Below, piece by piece: positions 54,960-64,000 of a DNA stretch of 64,000 bases. Where the stretch lies: NCBI RefSeq assembly GCF_001672755.1, contig NZ_LZKI01000073.1, forward strand, positions 1-64,000, written 5' to 3'. The first letter of the stretch is position 1. Every line of letters starts with the position of its first letter. The notes under the pieces are model-generated. The model worked only from the letters and a program-made list of their open reading frames with translations. It searched no databases and was not told the DNA's origin. Source of the stretch: Mycobacterium colombiense (lineage in GTDB: Bacteria > Actinomycetota > Actinomycetes > Mycobacteriales > Mycobacteriaceae). The translations under genes and the position numbers were made by a program.

Positions 54960-56375
54960 GTGAAAAGACTCAACGGCATGGACGCGATGCTGCTCTACAG
55001 CGAGACGCCCAACCTGCACACGCACACGCTGAAGGTGGCCATCATCGACCCCGCCGACGTCAACGGCGAATTCGGTTTCGACGCGTTCCGTCACCACGTG
55101 CGTCGTCGGCTCCATCTACTAGAACCGTTGCGCTACAAGCTCGTTGACATTCCCTGGCATCTACATCACCCCATGTGGCAGGAGAACTGCGACGTCGACC
55201 TGGACTATCACCTGCGGCGGGTACAGGTGCCCGCGCCGGGTGGCCGGCGCGAGCTCGATCGGGTGATCGGCGACGTGGCGTCCACTCCCCTGGATCGCAG
55301 CCGCCCGTTGTGGGAGTTCCATTTCGCCGAGGGGCTGGCCGGCGGTCGATTCGCCTTGATCGGCAAAGTCCACCACGCGCTGGCTGACGGTGTCGCATCG
55401 GTCAACCTGCTGGCCCGCGCGATGGATCTGCGCGACGGGCACACCGACGAGCGCGACAACGACGAGGCCGGCGTCACCACATCCAATGCCGACCTGTTGC
55501 GTGCGGCGGCGCGCGACCACGTCCGGCAGATCGGTGAACTGCCCCGGCTGGTCAAGGACGCGGCTGTCGGGATGATGCGGGTACGCCGCCGGTCCAAGGA
55601 GCGCGGGGCGCACCCCGACCTGGCCGAGGCGTTCGACGCACCGCCGACGTTCCTCAACCATCTCGTCTCGCCGCAACGTTGGTTCGCCAGCACGTCGTTG
55701 TCGCTGCCGGAGGTCAAAGCGACGGCAAAGGCGTTGGGTATCACGGTGAACGATGTGGTGCTGGCGATGGCGACCGGCGGGCTGCGGACGTTGTTGCTGG
55801 CGTATGACGGCGCGGCCGAGCGCCCGCTCATCGCCTCGGTGCCGACGGCCACCGACAAGTCGGACCGGATCACCGGCAATGAGATCAGCGGGCTGATGAT
55901 CTCGCTGCCGGTCCATGTCGCCGACCCCAATGAGCGGGCCCGGCTGGTCGCCCTGGCCACCAAGATCGCTAAGGAAGACCACGAGGTCCTCGGCCCGGAG
56001 CTGTACGGGAAAATGATGGCCTACCTTCCGACCGCGTTCGCGCCCGCGGCATTTCGATGGCTGGGCCTGCGCGACGCGCCGAACAAGCTGATGAACGTAG
56101 CGGTGTCCAGCGTGGTGGGGCCGCGCGAGCGCGGCCACTTCGGCGGCGCGGCCGTCAGCGAGATCTATTCCACCGGCGTGCTGTCGCCCGGCGCCCCGGT
56201 CAACATCACCGTGTGGAGTTACGTGGACCGACTCGGCGTCGCGGTGCTCACCGACGACCGGACGTTCAACGACCCGCACGAGGCGACGGATGCCATCGCC
56301 GCGTCATTCGCCGAATTACGCGATGCCGCAGGCGTTTCCGCTCAGCCGGCGAGCACGCCGTCCAGCACGGAATAG
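54960..56375 (+). CDS. Wax ester synthase/diacylglycerol acyltransferase (WS/DGAT)
   Basis: The 471-residue protein starts [22 protein letters not shown] and carries the catalytic HHxxxDG motif as VHHALADG at about residue 140. The C-terminal DUF1298 domain has [13 protein letters not shown]. Mycobacteria have many such Tgs enzymes making triacylglycerol from diacylglycerol and acyl-CoA. The start is GTG 54960. Its 3' end overlaps the convergent purQ gene by 34 bases. Confidence 0.94.
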   Translation: MKRLNGMDAMLLYSETPNLHTHTLKVAIIDPADVNGEFGFDAFRHHVRRRLHLLEPLRYKLVDIPWHLHHPMWQENCDVDLDYHLRRVQVPAPGGRRELDRVIGDVASTPLDRSRPLWEFHFAEGLAGGRFALIGKVHHALADGVASVNLLARAMDLRDGHTDERDNDEAGVTTSNADLLRAAARDHVRQIGELPRLVKDAAVGMMRVRRRSKERGAHPDLAEAFDAPPTFLNHLVSPQRWFASTSLSLPEVKATAKALGITVNDVVLAMATGGLRTLLLAYDGAAERPLIASVPTATDKSDRITGNEISGLMISLPVHVADPNERARLVALATKIAKEDHEVLGPELYGKMMAYLPTAFAPAAFRWLGLRDAPNKLMNVAVSSVVGPRERGHFGGAAVSEIYSTGVLSPGAPVNITVWSYVDRLGVAVLTDDRTFNDPHEATDAIAASFAELRDAAGVSAQPASTPSSTE

Positions 56376-57016
56376 AACAGGCCCAGGCCGTCGTCGGAAG
56401 GCCCGGTCAGTGCCTCGATGGCGTGCTCGGGATGCGGCATCAGGCCCACCACGCGGCCGTTGGCGGAACTGACCCCGGCGATGTCGTGCAGCGACCCGTT
56501 GGCGTTCTCGTGGTACCGGAACACCACCCGCCCGTCGCCCTCGAGCTCCTCGATCACCTCGGCCGGCGCCACGTAGCGTCCCTCGCCGGACTTCAGCGGG
56601 ACCAGCAGATCGGCGTCGGGCTCGAATCGCGACGTCCACGCCGTCGAGGTCGAGGCCACTCGCAGCCACACGTCGCGGCAGATGAAGTGCAGGCCCACGT
56701 TGCGGGTCAGCGCCCCGGGCAGCAGGCCGGCCTCGCAGAGCACCTGAAAACCGTTGCAGATGCCCAACACTGGCATGCCGCGCCGGGCGGCCTCCACCAC
56801 CTCGGTCATCACCGGGGCGAACCTGGCGATCGCACCGGCTCGCAGATAATCGCCGTAGGAGAAGCCGCCGGGCACCACCACGGCGTCCACACTCCGCAGA
56901 TCGGCGTCGGCATGCCACAGGTTGACCGCCTCGGCGCCGACCCGCCGCGCGGCGCGCGCGGCGTCCACGTCGTCGAGTGTGCCGGGGAAGGTGATGATCC
57001 CGATGCGTGCTGTCAC
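56342..57016 (-). CDS. purQ: Phosphoribosylformylglycinamidine synthase subunit PurQ
   Basis: The 224-residue class I glutamine amidotransferase has the nucleophile Cys in [11 protein letters not shown] and the His/Glu pair in PHPEHAIE. It feeds ammonia to PurL. GTG 57016 overlaps the purS stop by four bases. Its tail overlaps the convergent WS/DGAT gene by 34 bases. Confidence 0.97.
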   Translation of the reverse strand: MTARIGIITFPGTLDDVDAARAARRVGAEAVNLWHADADLRSVDAVVVPGGFSYGDYLRAGAIARFAPVMTEVVEAARRGMPVLGICNGFQVLCEAGLLPGALTRNVGLHFICRDVWLRVASTSTAWTSRFEPDADLLVPLKSGEGRYVAPAEVIEELEGDGRVVFRYHENANGSLHDIAGVSSANGRVVGLMPHPEHAIEALTGPSDDGLGLFYSVLDGVLAG

Positions 57017-57252
57017 TGCGCTTCCCGGCTGATCGTCCAGTCTTCTATCACGGTGTTCGCCAGCAGCGATTCCGCGATCTCGGCGAGCGCCGAATCATCG
57101 ACACTGTCGTCCACTTCGAGCTCAAAGCGCTTGCCTTGCCGAACTTCTGAGATTCCGGGATGTCCGAGGCGACCCAGCGCGCCCACAATCGCTTGACCTT
57201 GCGGGTCGAGAATCTCCGCTTTGGGCATCACGCTCACGATCACCCGGGCCAC
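57013..57252 (-). CDS. purS: Phosphoribosylformylglycinamidine synthase subunit PurS
   Basis: The 79-residue protein has the PurS pattern [23 protein letters not shown], then [10 protein letters not shown] and a C-terminal [12 protein letters not shown]. It bridges PurQ and PurL. GTG 57252 follows GAGGAGGAGC. It is coupled to purQ through a 4-base overlap. Confidence 0.96.
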   Translation of the reverse strand: MARVIVSVMPKAEILDPQGQAIVGALGRLGHPGISEVRQGKRFELEVDDSVDDSALAEIAESLLANTVIEDWTISREAQ

Positions 57253-57314
57253 CGGCGCTCCTCCTCAGTTGGCGTTTTCGGCGCCAACTCTACCGGCGAA
57301 CGCGCAGCTCGGGG

Positions 57315-58007
57315 TTACGGGCACGAGCCAATGTAGGCCTCACACAGGGGTGCGCTCATGGCATTGAGCACCGGATCGTCCGCCATCGCCGGCCAGGCCG
57401 TCTGCGCCGGGGCCGTCGACCAGAGCGTGACCTCGCTGATCGTGCTGCTGGCCGGGTGGGCGAACAGATAGGTGCGCATCACCACCGGGCCGCTGATCAC
57501 GCCGGCCATCCGATTCGATTCGTCGGTGGTCAACGACGGTGACTCCTGCGGTGCACGCTGCTGGCAGGCCCGCAGCGCGGCGACGGCATTGCTGAACGCC
57601 GTGGTCGCGATCGCCCCACCGTGGGCGGTGTCACCGCGCCAGTGCAGGACCTGGGCCTGCAGTTGCCATTGCCCGTCGGGATGCTGCACCGTCACACGGG
57701 CCGCCACGGCCGAGTCCCGGGGATCCTGGGGTAGCGCCGGCGCGGCGCACAGCTCCTCGAACCGGAACCGCGGGCCGGGCGCCGAACCGGTCGTCTGCAG
57801 GGCCTGGCCGGCCAGGGCGGGCCAGTGATACACGGCGTCCAGCGGGACGGCGTGCTGATCGATCCACGCGGTGTTCGGGATCCGGTCGCACAGCCCCGGG
57901 CAAGTCTCCGGCTCAGCCTGCGCAGGGACGACGACGATCAGGGCAACTGCGAAACTGCCGGCGACCAGCATCGTGGCCAGGATCACGCGCATCGGCAGCT
58001 TGTCCAT
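57315..58007 (-). CDS. Secreted ATPase-like/hypothetical protein
   Basis: From ATG 58007 the protein has 230 residues with a signal peptide (MDKLPMRVILATMLVAG, hydrophobic core, cleavage near AQA). The mature part has five Cys (ETCPGLCDR, LCAAPA, LRACQQ and the C-terminal CEAYIGSCP), suggesting disulfides in the periplasm or outside. It resembles the uncharacterised mycobacterial protein at the Rv0787 position. An internal ATG at 57992 would still leave a signal peptide. I do not recognise a domain. Confidence 0.82.
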   Translation of the reverse strand: MDKLPMRVILATMLVAGSFAVALIVVVPAQAEPETCPGLCDRIPNTAWIDQHAVPLDAVYHWPALAGQALQTTGSAPGPRFRFEELCAAPALPQDPRDSAVAARVTVQHPDGQWQLQAQVLHWRGDTAHGGAIATTAFSNAVAALRACQQRAPQESPSLTTDESNRMAGVISGPVVMRTYLFAHPASSTISEVTLWSTAPAQTAWPAMADDPVLNAMSAPLCEAYIGSCP

Positions 58008-58025
58008 CAAGGCACAATCGTAGAT

Positions 58026-58664
58026 ATGCAACTGACGCATTTCGGCCATTCGTGCCTACTTGCCGAGTTCGACCACACCCGCGTGCTCTTTGACCCCGGT
58101 ACCTTCGCGCACGGATTCGAGGGAATCACCGGCCTGACCGCCATCTTGATCACCCATCAGCATCCCGACCATGTCGACGCCAAACGGCTGCCGGCATTGC
58201 TTGAGGGTAACCCGGATGCGGCGCTTTACGCCGATCCGCAGACCACCGCGCTACTTGGCGCACCCTGCCGCGAGGTGCACGTCGGCGACGAGCTGCACAT
58301 CGGTGAACTGACGGTTCGCGCGGTCGGCGGCAAGCACGCGGTCATTCACCCGGAAATCCCTGTGATAGAGAACATTTCGTTTCTGGTGGGCGATGGCGGC
58401 CATCGCGCTCGGCTGATGCACCCCGGTGACGCGCTCTTCGTGCCCGACGAGCCGGTGGACGTGTTGGCCACCCCGGCGGCCGCGCCGTGGATGAAGGTGT
58501 CCGAAGCGGTCGATTACCTGCGCGCCGTGGCTCCGGAGCGCGCGGTTCCCATTCACCAGGGGATCATCGCCCCGGATGCGCGGGGCATCTACTACGGACG
58601 CCTGACTGAGATGACCAGCACCGACTTCCAGGTGCTGCCCGAGGAAGACGCCGTCACGTTCTAG
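58026..58664 (+). CDS. Metallo-beta-lactamase-fold hydrolase
   Basis: The 212-residue protein is an UlaG/YtnP-like member of the MBL fold. It opens MQLTHFGHSCLLAEFD and has the metal motif THQHPDHVD (HxHxDH), then GGKHAVIHPEIP and MHPGDALFVPD. It is likely a small phosphodiesterase or lactonase with two metal ions; the substrate is unknown. ATG 58026 is 18 bases from the divergent secreted protein gene start. It matches Rv0786c. Confidence 0.9.
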   Translation: MQLTHFGHSCLLAEFDHTRVLFDPGTFAHGFEGITGLTAILITHQHPDHVDAKRLPALLEGNPDAALYADPQTTALLGAPCREVHVGDELHIGELTVRAVGGKHAVIHPEIPVIENISFLVGDGGHRARLMHPGDALFVPDEPVDVLATPAAAPWMKVSEAVDYLRAVAPERAVPIHQGIIAPDARGIYYGRLTEMTSTDFQVLPEEDAVTF

Positions 58665-58690
58665 CGGCCGGCCGGTTGGCGCGCCCGCGG

Positions 58691-60358
58691 CTAGGTGATG
58701 TCGTCGGCGGCGCCGCGTCCTGCGGCGCGGCCGGAGAAGATGCAGCCGCCCAGAAAGGTGCCCTCCAGCGCGCGATAGCCGTGCACGCCGCCACCGCCGA
58801 ACCCGGCCACCTCGCCGGCGGCGTACAGACCGCTCAGCGGCGTGCCGTCGGCCTTCAACACCCGTGAGGCGAGGTCGGTTTCGATGCCGCCCAACGTTTT
58901 TCTGGTCAGGATGTGCAGCTTCACCGCGATCATCGGCCCCGCCTTCGGGTCGGTCAGCCGGTGCGGCGCCACCACCCGGCCCAGCCGGTCGCCCAGATAG
59001 TTGCGCGCGCCGTGAATCGCCGTGATCTGGCCGTCCTTGCTGAACTTGTTGGCCACCTCCCGATCCCGGGCGGTGACCTCGGCCTCCACCGTCGCGTAAT
59101 CCAGCGGCTGCACATCGGGCAGCTTGTTCATCGCCGTCACCAGGTCGCGCAACGAGTTCGCGCTGACGAAGTCCACACCCCGGTCGACGAACGCCTGCAC
59201 CGGCCCCGGCGGCCCGGAACGCGCCCGGTTACGCAGCAGCTCGCGGACGCTCTGCCCGGTCAGGTCGGGGTTCTGCTCCTGCCCGGACAGCGCGAATTCC
59301 TTCTCAATGATTTTGGCGTTCAACACAAACCAGGTGTAGTCGAACCCGGATTTGGTGATGTACTCCAAGGTGCCCAGCGTGTCGAAACCGGGGTAGAGCG
59401 GGACCGGCAACCGCCTGCCGCTCGCGTCCAGCCACAGCGACGACGGGCCCGGAATGATCCGGATCCCGTGCAGCGGCCAGATCGGGTCGTAGTTGGTGAT
59501 GCCCTCGGTGTAGTGCCACATCCGGTCGGGGTTGATCACCCGCGCGCCGGCCCGCTGCGAGATGGCGATCATCCTGCCGTCGACGTGAGCCGGCACCCCG
59601 CTCAGCAGTTGCTCGGGAACGCGGCCCATGCGTTTCGGCCAATTCTTGCGCACCAGTTCATGATTGGCGCCGATGCCGCCGCTCGTCACGATCACCGCAT
59701 CCGCGCGAAATTCAAACTGGCCTACCGATTTTCGCGATGACGCGACTCCTCTGGGCGTGGTGGACGGCTCCAGCACCGTCCCTCGGACGCCGGTCACCGC
59801 CTCGCCCTCGACGATCAGCTCGTCGACCTGGTGGCGGTGCGCGAACCGCACCGACGTGCGGTCGCGCAGTTGACGGGCGAAGATGTCGACCAGCGCGGGC
59901 CCGGTGCCCCAGGTGATGTGGAAGCGGGGAACCGAATTGCCGTGTCCCTGTGCGTCATAGCCGCCACGCTCGGCCCAGCCCACCAGCGGGAAGAGCTTCA
60001 GTCCCCGCGACCGCAGCCAGCTGCGTTTCTCCCCGGCGGCGAAATCGACGTAGGCGTGCGCCCATTGGCGTGGCCAGTAGTCCTCGGGACGGTCGAAGGC
60101 CGCCGTGCCGAGCCAGTCCTGCAACGCGAGTTCATGGGTGTCGCGGATACCCAACCGGCGCTGCTCGGGGCTGTCCACGAAGAACAGGCCGCCGAAGGAC
60201 CAGAAGGCCTGCCCGCCCAGGTTGGCGCTGTTCTCCTGATCGACGAGGAGCACCCGCAGGCCGCGATCCACCAGTTCGCAGGCCGCGACCAGGCCGGCCA
60301 GGCCCGCCCCGACGACGATGGCATCAGCATCGAACCCCGCAACCGAAGAATCGCTCAT
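58691..60358 (-). CDS. FAD-binding dehydrogenase (3-ketosteroid dehydrogenase/fumarate reductase-like)
   Basis: The 555-residue flavoprotein has the FAD Rossmann motif AIVVGAGLAGLVAACELVDRG, NLGGQAFWSFGG, TSGGIGANHELVRKNWP, and the C-terminal FAD loop LYAAGEVAGFGGGGVHGYRALEGTFLGG split by short linkers. It belongs with the FAD_binding_2 family that oxidises or reduces carbon-carbon bonds next to carbonyls. It matches Rv0785. ATG 60358 is the family start. Confidence 0.92.
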   Translation of the reverse strand: MSDSSVAGFDADAIVVGAGLAGLVAACELVDRGLRVLLVDQENSANLGGQAFWSFGGLFFVDSPEQRRLGIRDTHELALQDWLGTAAFDRPEDYWPRQWAHAYVDFAAGEKRSWLRSRGLKLFPLVGWAERGGYDAQGHGNSVPRFHITWGTGPALVDIFARQLRDRTSVRFAHRHQVDELIVEGEAVTGVRGTVLEPSTTPRGVASSRKSVGQFEFRADAVIVTSGGIGANHELVRKNWPKRMGRVPEQLLSGVPAHVDGRMIAISQRAGARVINPDRMWHYTEGITNYDPIWPLHGIRIIPGPSSLWLDASGRRLPVPLYPGFDTLGTLEYITKSGFDYTWFVLNAKIIEKEFALSGQEQNPDLTGQSVRELLRNRARSGPPGPVQAFVDRGVDFVSANSLRDLVTAMNKLPDVQPLDYATVEAEVTARDREVANKFSKDGQITAIHGARNYLGDRLGRVVAPHRLTDPKAGPMIAVKLHILTRKTLGGIETDLASRVLKADGTPLSGLYAAGEVAGFGGGGVHGYRALEGTFLGGCIFSGRAAGRGAADDIT

Positions 60359-60405
60359 GTCGGACCAGGGTAGTGCCCCGACGAGCAGGTCAGACAGTCG
60401 CTTCG

Positions 60406-61110
60406 TCAGGCGGCGTCGAGCACCGCTTTGGCCGCCTCCCAGCGATACACGGTGGGTGTGCAGGCATGCATCAAGGCCAGGTCGACCGCGTCCACCATGG
60501 CCTGCAGCGGCCCGGGCTTGCGCAGGTGGCGAGCCGCGACCGCAACCCGGACGACGCCGCCGCGACGGGCGATCCGCTCGGCGGACAGCACCACCATCCG
60601 GCACCACCACGGCTCGGTGAGGAAGCCTTCGCCGATGCCGAGGACGCGGGCGCGGACGGTGTTGTGGCGGACCAGGTCGGTGATCCCATGCAGATCGGCC
60701 AGCAAGCGGAATCCGTTGTCCGGCAAAGCCTTGACAACCCCGGGTGACACCACCCAGCCGGGTGCCGCGAACAAGCGGGTGCGCAGCCCGAGGTGCTCGA
60801 GCACCCGGTCGGCGGCCATCAATCGCAGGTTGGCCTCGTGCGCCCGCAGGATCGCGAATTCACCGCGGCGCTTCTTGGTCGCGGCGTCGTCGTAGCCGTG
60901 CAACACGATGGCGTCGCCGCCGGCGCGACGGGTGGTCAGCCATTCGACGGTTTGTGGGTCGTGGTCGAGCCGGTAGTCACCGGTCAGGCGCGGAGCCACC
61001 AACAACGACACCGGTACCTTACGGGCATCCATTTTCGCGCAGAACGCCTCGACGTCGGGAAGGGTGCGCTCACCGATCCCCGAGACCGAGACGATCAATT
61101 TTCCAGACAC
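60406..61110 (-). CDS. DUF2334 polysaccharide-deacetylase-like protein
   Basis: The 234-residue protein begins VSGKLIVSVSGIGERTLPDVEAF and has VSLLVAPRLTGDYRLD, IVLHGYDD and FAAPGWVVSPGVVKAL. This is the DUF2334 variant of the NodB-type deacetylase barrel; HGYDD supplies probable metal ligands. The substrate is unknown. The GTG start is at 61110. It matches Rv0784. Confidence 0.88.
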   Translation of the reverse strand: MSGKLIVSVSGIGERTLPDVEAFCAKMDARKVPVSLLVAPRLTGDYRLDHDPQTVEWLTTRRAGGDAIVLHGYDDAATKKRRGEFAILRAHEANLRLMAADRVLEHLGLRTRLFAAPGWVVSPGVVKALPDNGFRLLADLHGITDLVRHNTVRARVLGIGEGFLTEPWWCRMVVLSAERIARRGGVVRVAVAARHLRKPGPLQAMVDAVDLALMHACTPTVYRWEAAKAVLDAA

Positions 61111-61266
61111 ACCAGCAGTTTGCCGATCCCAAGTGTCGGAATGGTGAAGGACACGCAGACAGCAGGCGTATATGCACTCGCCCCAGCGCGATAACTGATT
61201 TCGGCGGCTGTCAGACCTGCCCTCACAACAACCGCCGCGAGCGTCAGCCGGGGTGATCAGTTCGAT

Positions 61267-62886
61267 ATGCTAAGCAACGCCATGGATGAGGCCTCGTACG
61301 CAGCGGCCAGAACCCCGCTGCCCCACGCCCCCACCGGGCAGCCGGGTGTCGAGGAACGGGAATATCCCGACAAGCTCGATGCCGCGCTGCTGCGGATCTC
61401 CGGTGTGTGCATCTTGGCCACCGTGATGGCGATCCTGGACGTCACTGTCGTCAGCGTCGCGCAACGCACCTTCATCGACCAATTCGCGTCCTCACAGGCC
61501 GTCGTGGCCTGGACGATGACCGGCTACACACTCGCCTTGGCGACCGTGATCCCGATAACCGGGTGGGCGGCCGACCGGTTCGGCACCAAACGGCTCTTCA
61601 TGGGTTCCGTGGTGGCGTTCATATTGGGCTCGCTGCTGTGTGCGATCGCCGCAAACATCCTGCAGCTCATCGTCTTTCGGGTGATGCAGGGAATCGGCGG
61701 TGGCATGCTGCTGCCGTTGGGATTCATGATCTTGACCCGCGAAGCGGGACCGGGACGGCTCGGGCGCCTGATGTCGATCCTGAGCATCCCGATGCTGCTC
61801 GCCCCGATCGGCGGGCCGATCCTGGGCGGCTGGCTGATCGACACCTCGAGCTGGCGGTGGATCTTCCTGATCAATGTGCCGATCGGGTTTCTCACCATCG
61901 CACTGGCCGCGATCATCTTCCCGCGGGATCACCCGGCCCGCTCGGAGACCTTCGACGCCGTCGGCGTGCTGCTGCTCTCGCCGGGCCTGGCGATGTTCCT
62001 GTTCGCGGTGTCCTCCATCCCGGGCCGCGGCACCGTGGCCGACCGCCACGTGTTGATACCGGCGGCGATCGGTCTGGCATTGATCGCGGGCTTCGTCGCG
62101 CACGCGTGGCGTCACGCCGATCATCCGCTGATAGATCTGCGACTGTTCCGCAACCCCGTGCTCACGCACGCCAACGTGACGATGCTGGTGTTCGCCGGCG
62201 CATTCTTCGGCGCCGGCCTGCTGCTCCCGAGTTATTTCCAGCAGGTGCTGCACCAGACGCCGATGCAGGCGGGCGTGCACATGATCCCTCAGGGGCTGGG
62301 CGCCATGCTGACCATGCGGCTCACCGGGCCGCTGGTGGACAGGCAGGGTCCCGGCAAGATCGTGCTGGTCGGCATCGCGCTGATCACCGCCGGCCTGAGT
62401 GCCTTCGCCTTCGGGGTGGCCACCCAGGCCCACTACCTGCCCATCCTGCTGGTCGGGCTGGCGATCATGGGGCTGGGCATGGGCTGCACGATGATGCCCC
62501 TGTCGGTCGCCTCCGTGCAGGCGCTGGCGCCCCATCAGATCGCCCGGGGAACGACGTTGATGAGCGTCAGCCACCAGGTGGGCGGCTCGATGGGAACCGC
62601 GCTGATGTCGATGATCCTGACGAACCAGTTCAATCGCAGCCCGAACATCGTCGCAGCAAACAAGCTCGCCGCCCTGCACCAGAAGGCCGCCGTCGACGGA
62701 GTGCCGGTCGATCAGTCGGCGATACCGCGGCAGTCGTTCGCCCCCGGATTTGCGAGCAATGTCGTGCACGATCTTTCGCAGGCCTACACCGCGGTATTTG
62801 TGATTGCCGTCGTGCTGGTGGTGTGCACCTTCATTCCGGCATGGTTTTTGCCGAAAAAGCCGGCAAGCGAAACGGCCGGCGAATAA
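61267..62886 (+). CDS. DHA2-family drug exporter (EmrB/QacA type)
   Basis: The 539-residue transporter has about fourteen membrane helices. Motif A reads GWAADRFGTKRLFMGS and motif C lies in GPILGGWLIDTSSWRW. The DHA2 signature DVTVVSVAQRTF is in helix 1. It exports hydrophobic drugs in exchange for protons and corresponds to emrB (Rv0783c). ATG 61267 and ATG 61282 are both possible; the paralogue downstream has the same pair, so the start is unresolved. Confidence 0.93.
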   Translation: MLSNAMDEASYAAARTPLPHAPTGQPGVEEREYPDKLDAALLRISGVCILATVMAILDVTVVSVAQRTFIDQFASSQAVVAWTMTGYTLALATVIPITGWAADRFGTKRLFMGSVVAFILGSLLCAIAANILQLIVFRVMQGIGGGMLLPLGFMILTREAGPGRLGRLMSILSIPMLLAPIGGPILGGWLIDTSSWRWIFLINVPIGFLTIALAAIIFPRDHPARSETFDAVGVLLLSPGLAMFLFAVSSIPGRGTVADRHVLIPAAIGLALIAGFVAHAWRHADHPLIDLRLFRNPVLTHANVTMLVFAGAFFGAGLLLPSYFQQVLHQTPMQAGVHMIPQGLGAMLTMRLTGPLVDRQGPGKIVLVGIALITAGLSAFAFGVATQAHYLPILLVGLAIMGLGMGCTMMPLSVASVQALAPHQIARGTTLMSVSHQVGGSMGTALMSMILTNQFNRSPNIVAANKLAALHQKAAVDGVPVDQSAIPRQSFAPGFASNVVHDLSQAYTAVFVIAVVLVVCTFIPAWFLPKKPASETAGE

Positions 62887-62935
62887 CATTATCGCCCGGT
62901 AACCACGTGACCAGGCTGTTTGTCTGTTTAACGCC

Positions 62936-62957
62936 CGCGGAAGGCGGAATCTCCGCG
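62936..62957. terminator. Weak stem-loop between the two exporters
   Basis: CGCGGA (62936-62941) and TCCGCG (62952-62957) form a six-pair stem with a 10-base loop, 50 bases after the first exporter's stop. Three GCGAAT-type hexamers follow (62959-62990), upstream of the second exporter, and may be regulatory. Confidence 0.4.
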
Positions 62958-63026
62958 TTGCGAATTACACGCGTGCGAATAAGCGAATACGAGTAAAAAC
63001 CCTTCTGCCGGGGCAACCCTGTGGAT

Positions 63027-64000
63027 ATGCTCAGCGGCGCCATGCAGAAGACCCGCTCCGCAGCTTTCAGCGTCCCGTTGCCTACCGCCCCGGGATCGTC
63101 GCTGCGCTCCGACGAATACCCCGAGAAGCTGGACGCGGCGCTGTTCAGGATCGCCGGGGTGTGCGGCCTGGCCTGCATCATGGCCGTGCTGGACAGCACC
63201 GTCGTCGCCGTCGCACAGCGCACCTTCATTGCGCAGTTCGGGTCCACCCAGGCCATCGTCTCGTGGACGATCGCCGGCTACATGCTCGCGTTCGCCACCG
63301 TGATCCCGATTACCGGATGGGCGGCGGATCGGTTCGGCACCAAGCGCCTCTTCATGGGTTCTGTGCTGATCTTCACGCTGGGGTCGCTACTGTGCGCGAT
63401 CGCGCCAAACATCTTGCTGCTCATCCTGTTTCGGATAGTCCAGGGCATCGGCGGCGGCATGTTGTTGCCGCTGAGCTTCGTGATCCTGACGCGCGAGGCG
63501 GGACCGAAGCGGGTCGGCCGCCTGATGGCGGTGGGTGGAATCCCGATTCTGCTGGGCCCCATCGGTGGGCCGATCCTGGGCGGCTGGCTGATCGGCGCCT
63601 ACGGCTGGAAATGGATCTTCCTGATCAACCTGCCGATCGGGCTCACCGCCTTCGCCCTCGCGGCGATCATGTTCCCGAAGGATCGCTCGGCTCCGTCGGA
63701 GGCGCTCGACATCACCGGAGCGCTGCTGCTGTCGCCCGGCGTGGCGATCTTTTTGTGCGGGGTGTGTTCCATCCCGGGGCGCCACACGATCGCCGACCGC
63801 TACGTGCTGGCCCCGGCCCTCCTCGGCCTGGGCCTGATCGCCGCGTTCATCCTGCACGCCTGGTATCGCACCGATCACCCCCTGATCGATCTGCGATTGT
63901 TCCGGAACCCGGTGGTCACCCAGGTCAACGTAACCCTGCTGGTGTTCGGCGCCGCCTCGGTCGGCACCGGCCTGCTGGTGCCGAGTTTCTTCCAGATCGT
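63027..64000 (+). CDS. Second DHA2-family exporter, paralogue (3' end outside window)
   Basis: 324 residues are visible before the window ends. The protein is strongly similar throughout to the preceding exporter: AVLDSTVVAVAQRTFIAQFG, GWAADRFGTKRLFMGS, GPILGGWLIGAYGWKW and LIDLRLFRNPVVT. It is evidently a tandem duplicate. The start region (ATG 63027, alternative ATG 63042) mirrors that of its neighbour. Divergence is greatest in the helices that normally face the substrate, so specificity may differ. Confidence 0.92.
   Translation, partial: MLSGAMQKTRSAAFSVPLPTAPGSSLRSDEYPEKLDAALFRIAGVCGLACIMAVLDSTVVAVAQRTFIAQFGSTQAIVSWTIAGYMLAFATVIPITGWAADRFGTKRLFMGSVLIFTLGSLLCAIAPNILLLILFRIVQGIGGGMLLPLSFVILTREAGPKRVGRLMAVGGIPILLGPIGGPILGGWLIGAYGWKWIFLINLPIGLTAFALAAIMFPKDRSAPSEALDITGALLLSPGVAIFLCGVCSIPGRHTIADRYVLAPALLGLGLIAAFILHAWYRTDHPLIDLRLFRNPVVTQVNVTLLVFGAASVGTGLLVPSFFQI

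Overview
The window is high-GC actinobacterial DNA. Gene content and order identify a Mycobacterium, probably a nontuberculous one. The stretch from about 10.4 kb to 62.9 kb runs, in opposite orientation, through the set known in M. tuberculosis as roughly Rv0828c down to Rv0783c: kmtR, a MpaB-like DUF2236 gene, desA1, dus, a LytR-CpsA-Psr gene, phoY2, pstB, mshD, glnR, lmeA, thiX, cysA2, sseC, pabC, ygfZ, purM, purF, purL, pepC, the Dyp/encapsulin pair, purQ and purS, ending at an EmrB-type exporter. Rv numbers are from memory of that genome, not from a search. Unlike M. tuberculosis, the pst locus is complete (pstSCAB), and an inserted block at about 41.5-51.3 kb is largely accessory.

Layout. 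0-3.9 kb: methyltransferase fragment, secreted VanX-type dipeptidase, cold-shock protein, small hypothetical genes and a tautomerase. 3.9-7.2 kb: a P450, its 3Fe-4S ferredoxin, a TetR regulator and a mycofactocin-type SDR, with one shared DNA element upstream of both the regulator and the SDR. 7.3-9.3 kb: a short-chain fatty acid transporter, then tRNA-Phe, -Asp and -Glu (minus) and tRNA-Lys (plus). 9.4-15.7 kb: methyltransferase, deaminase, KmtR with a very His-rich peptide, DUF2236 protein/TetR pair, DesA1 and Dus. 15.9-24.5 kb: LCP ligase, PhoY2, PstBACS, MshD, GlnR. 24.6-28.6 kb: LmeA and ThiX, then a sulfur operon (DUF4395, CysA, SseC) preceded by a leaderless leader peptide ending in seven Cys codons. 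28.6-38 kb: folate, Fe-S and purine genes. 38-41.5 kb: PepC, then a Dyp peroxidase and its encapsulin shell.

The accessory block at 42.3-50.9 kb is the most unusual part. It holds a MOSC/FAD/2Fe-2S fusion reductase, an alpha/beta hydrolase with a carboxylate nucleophile, two tandem TetR paralogues, and a tight five-gene operon (double DUF427, TMEM175-like channel, type II haloacid-dehalogenase-like HAD, disulfide-type flavoprotein, cupin). Five copies of TGGG-N8-CCCA with AT-rich flanks sit in its intergenic spaces (44080, 44170, 45151, 46610, 46632). They look like operators joining these genes into one local regulon, possibly a detoxification or catabolic module.

The right end returns to conserved lipid genes (epimerase, acyltransferase, WS/DGAT), purQ/purS, small metabolic genes and two paralogous DHA2 exporters, the second cut by the window edge. 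I see no rRNA, CRISPR array, insertion sequence or prophage. Several promoters look leaderless, with a TANNNT -10 box five to seven bases before the start codon; this helped choose starts.
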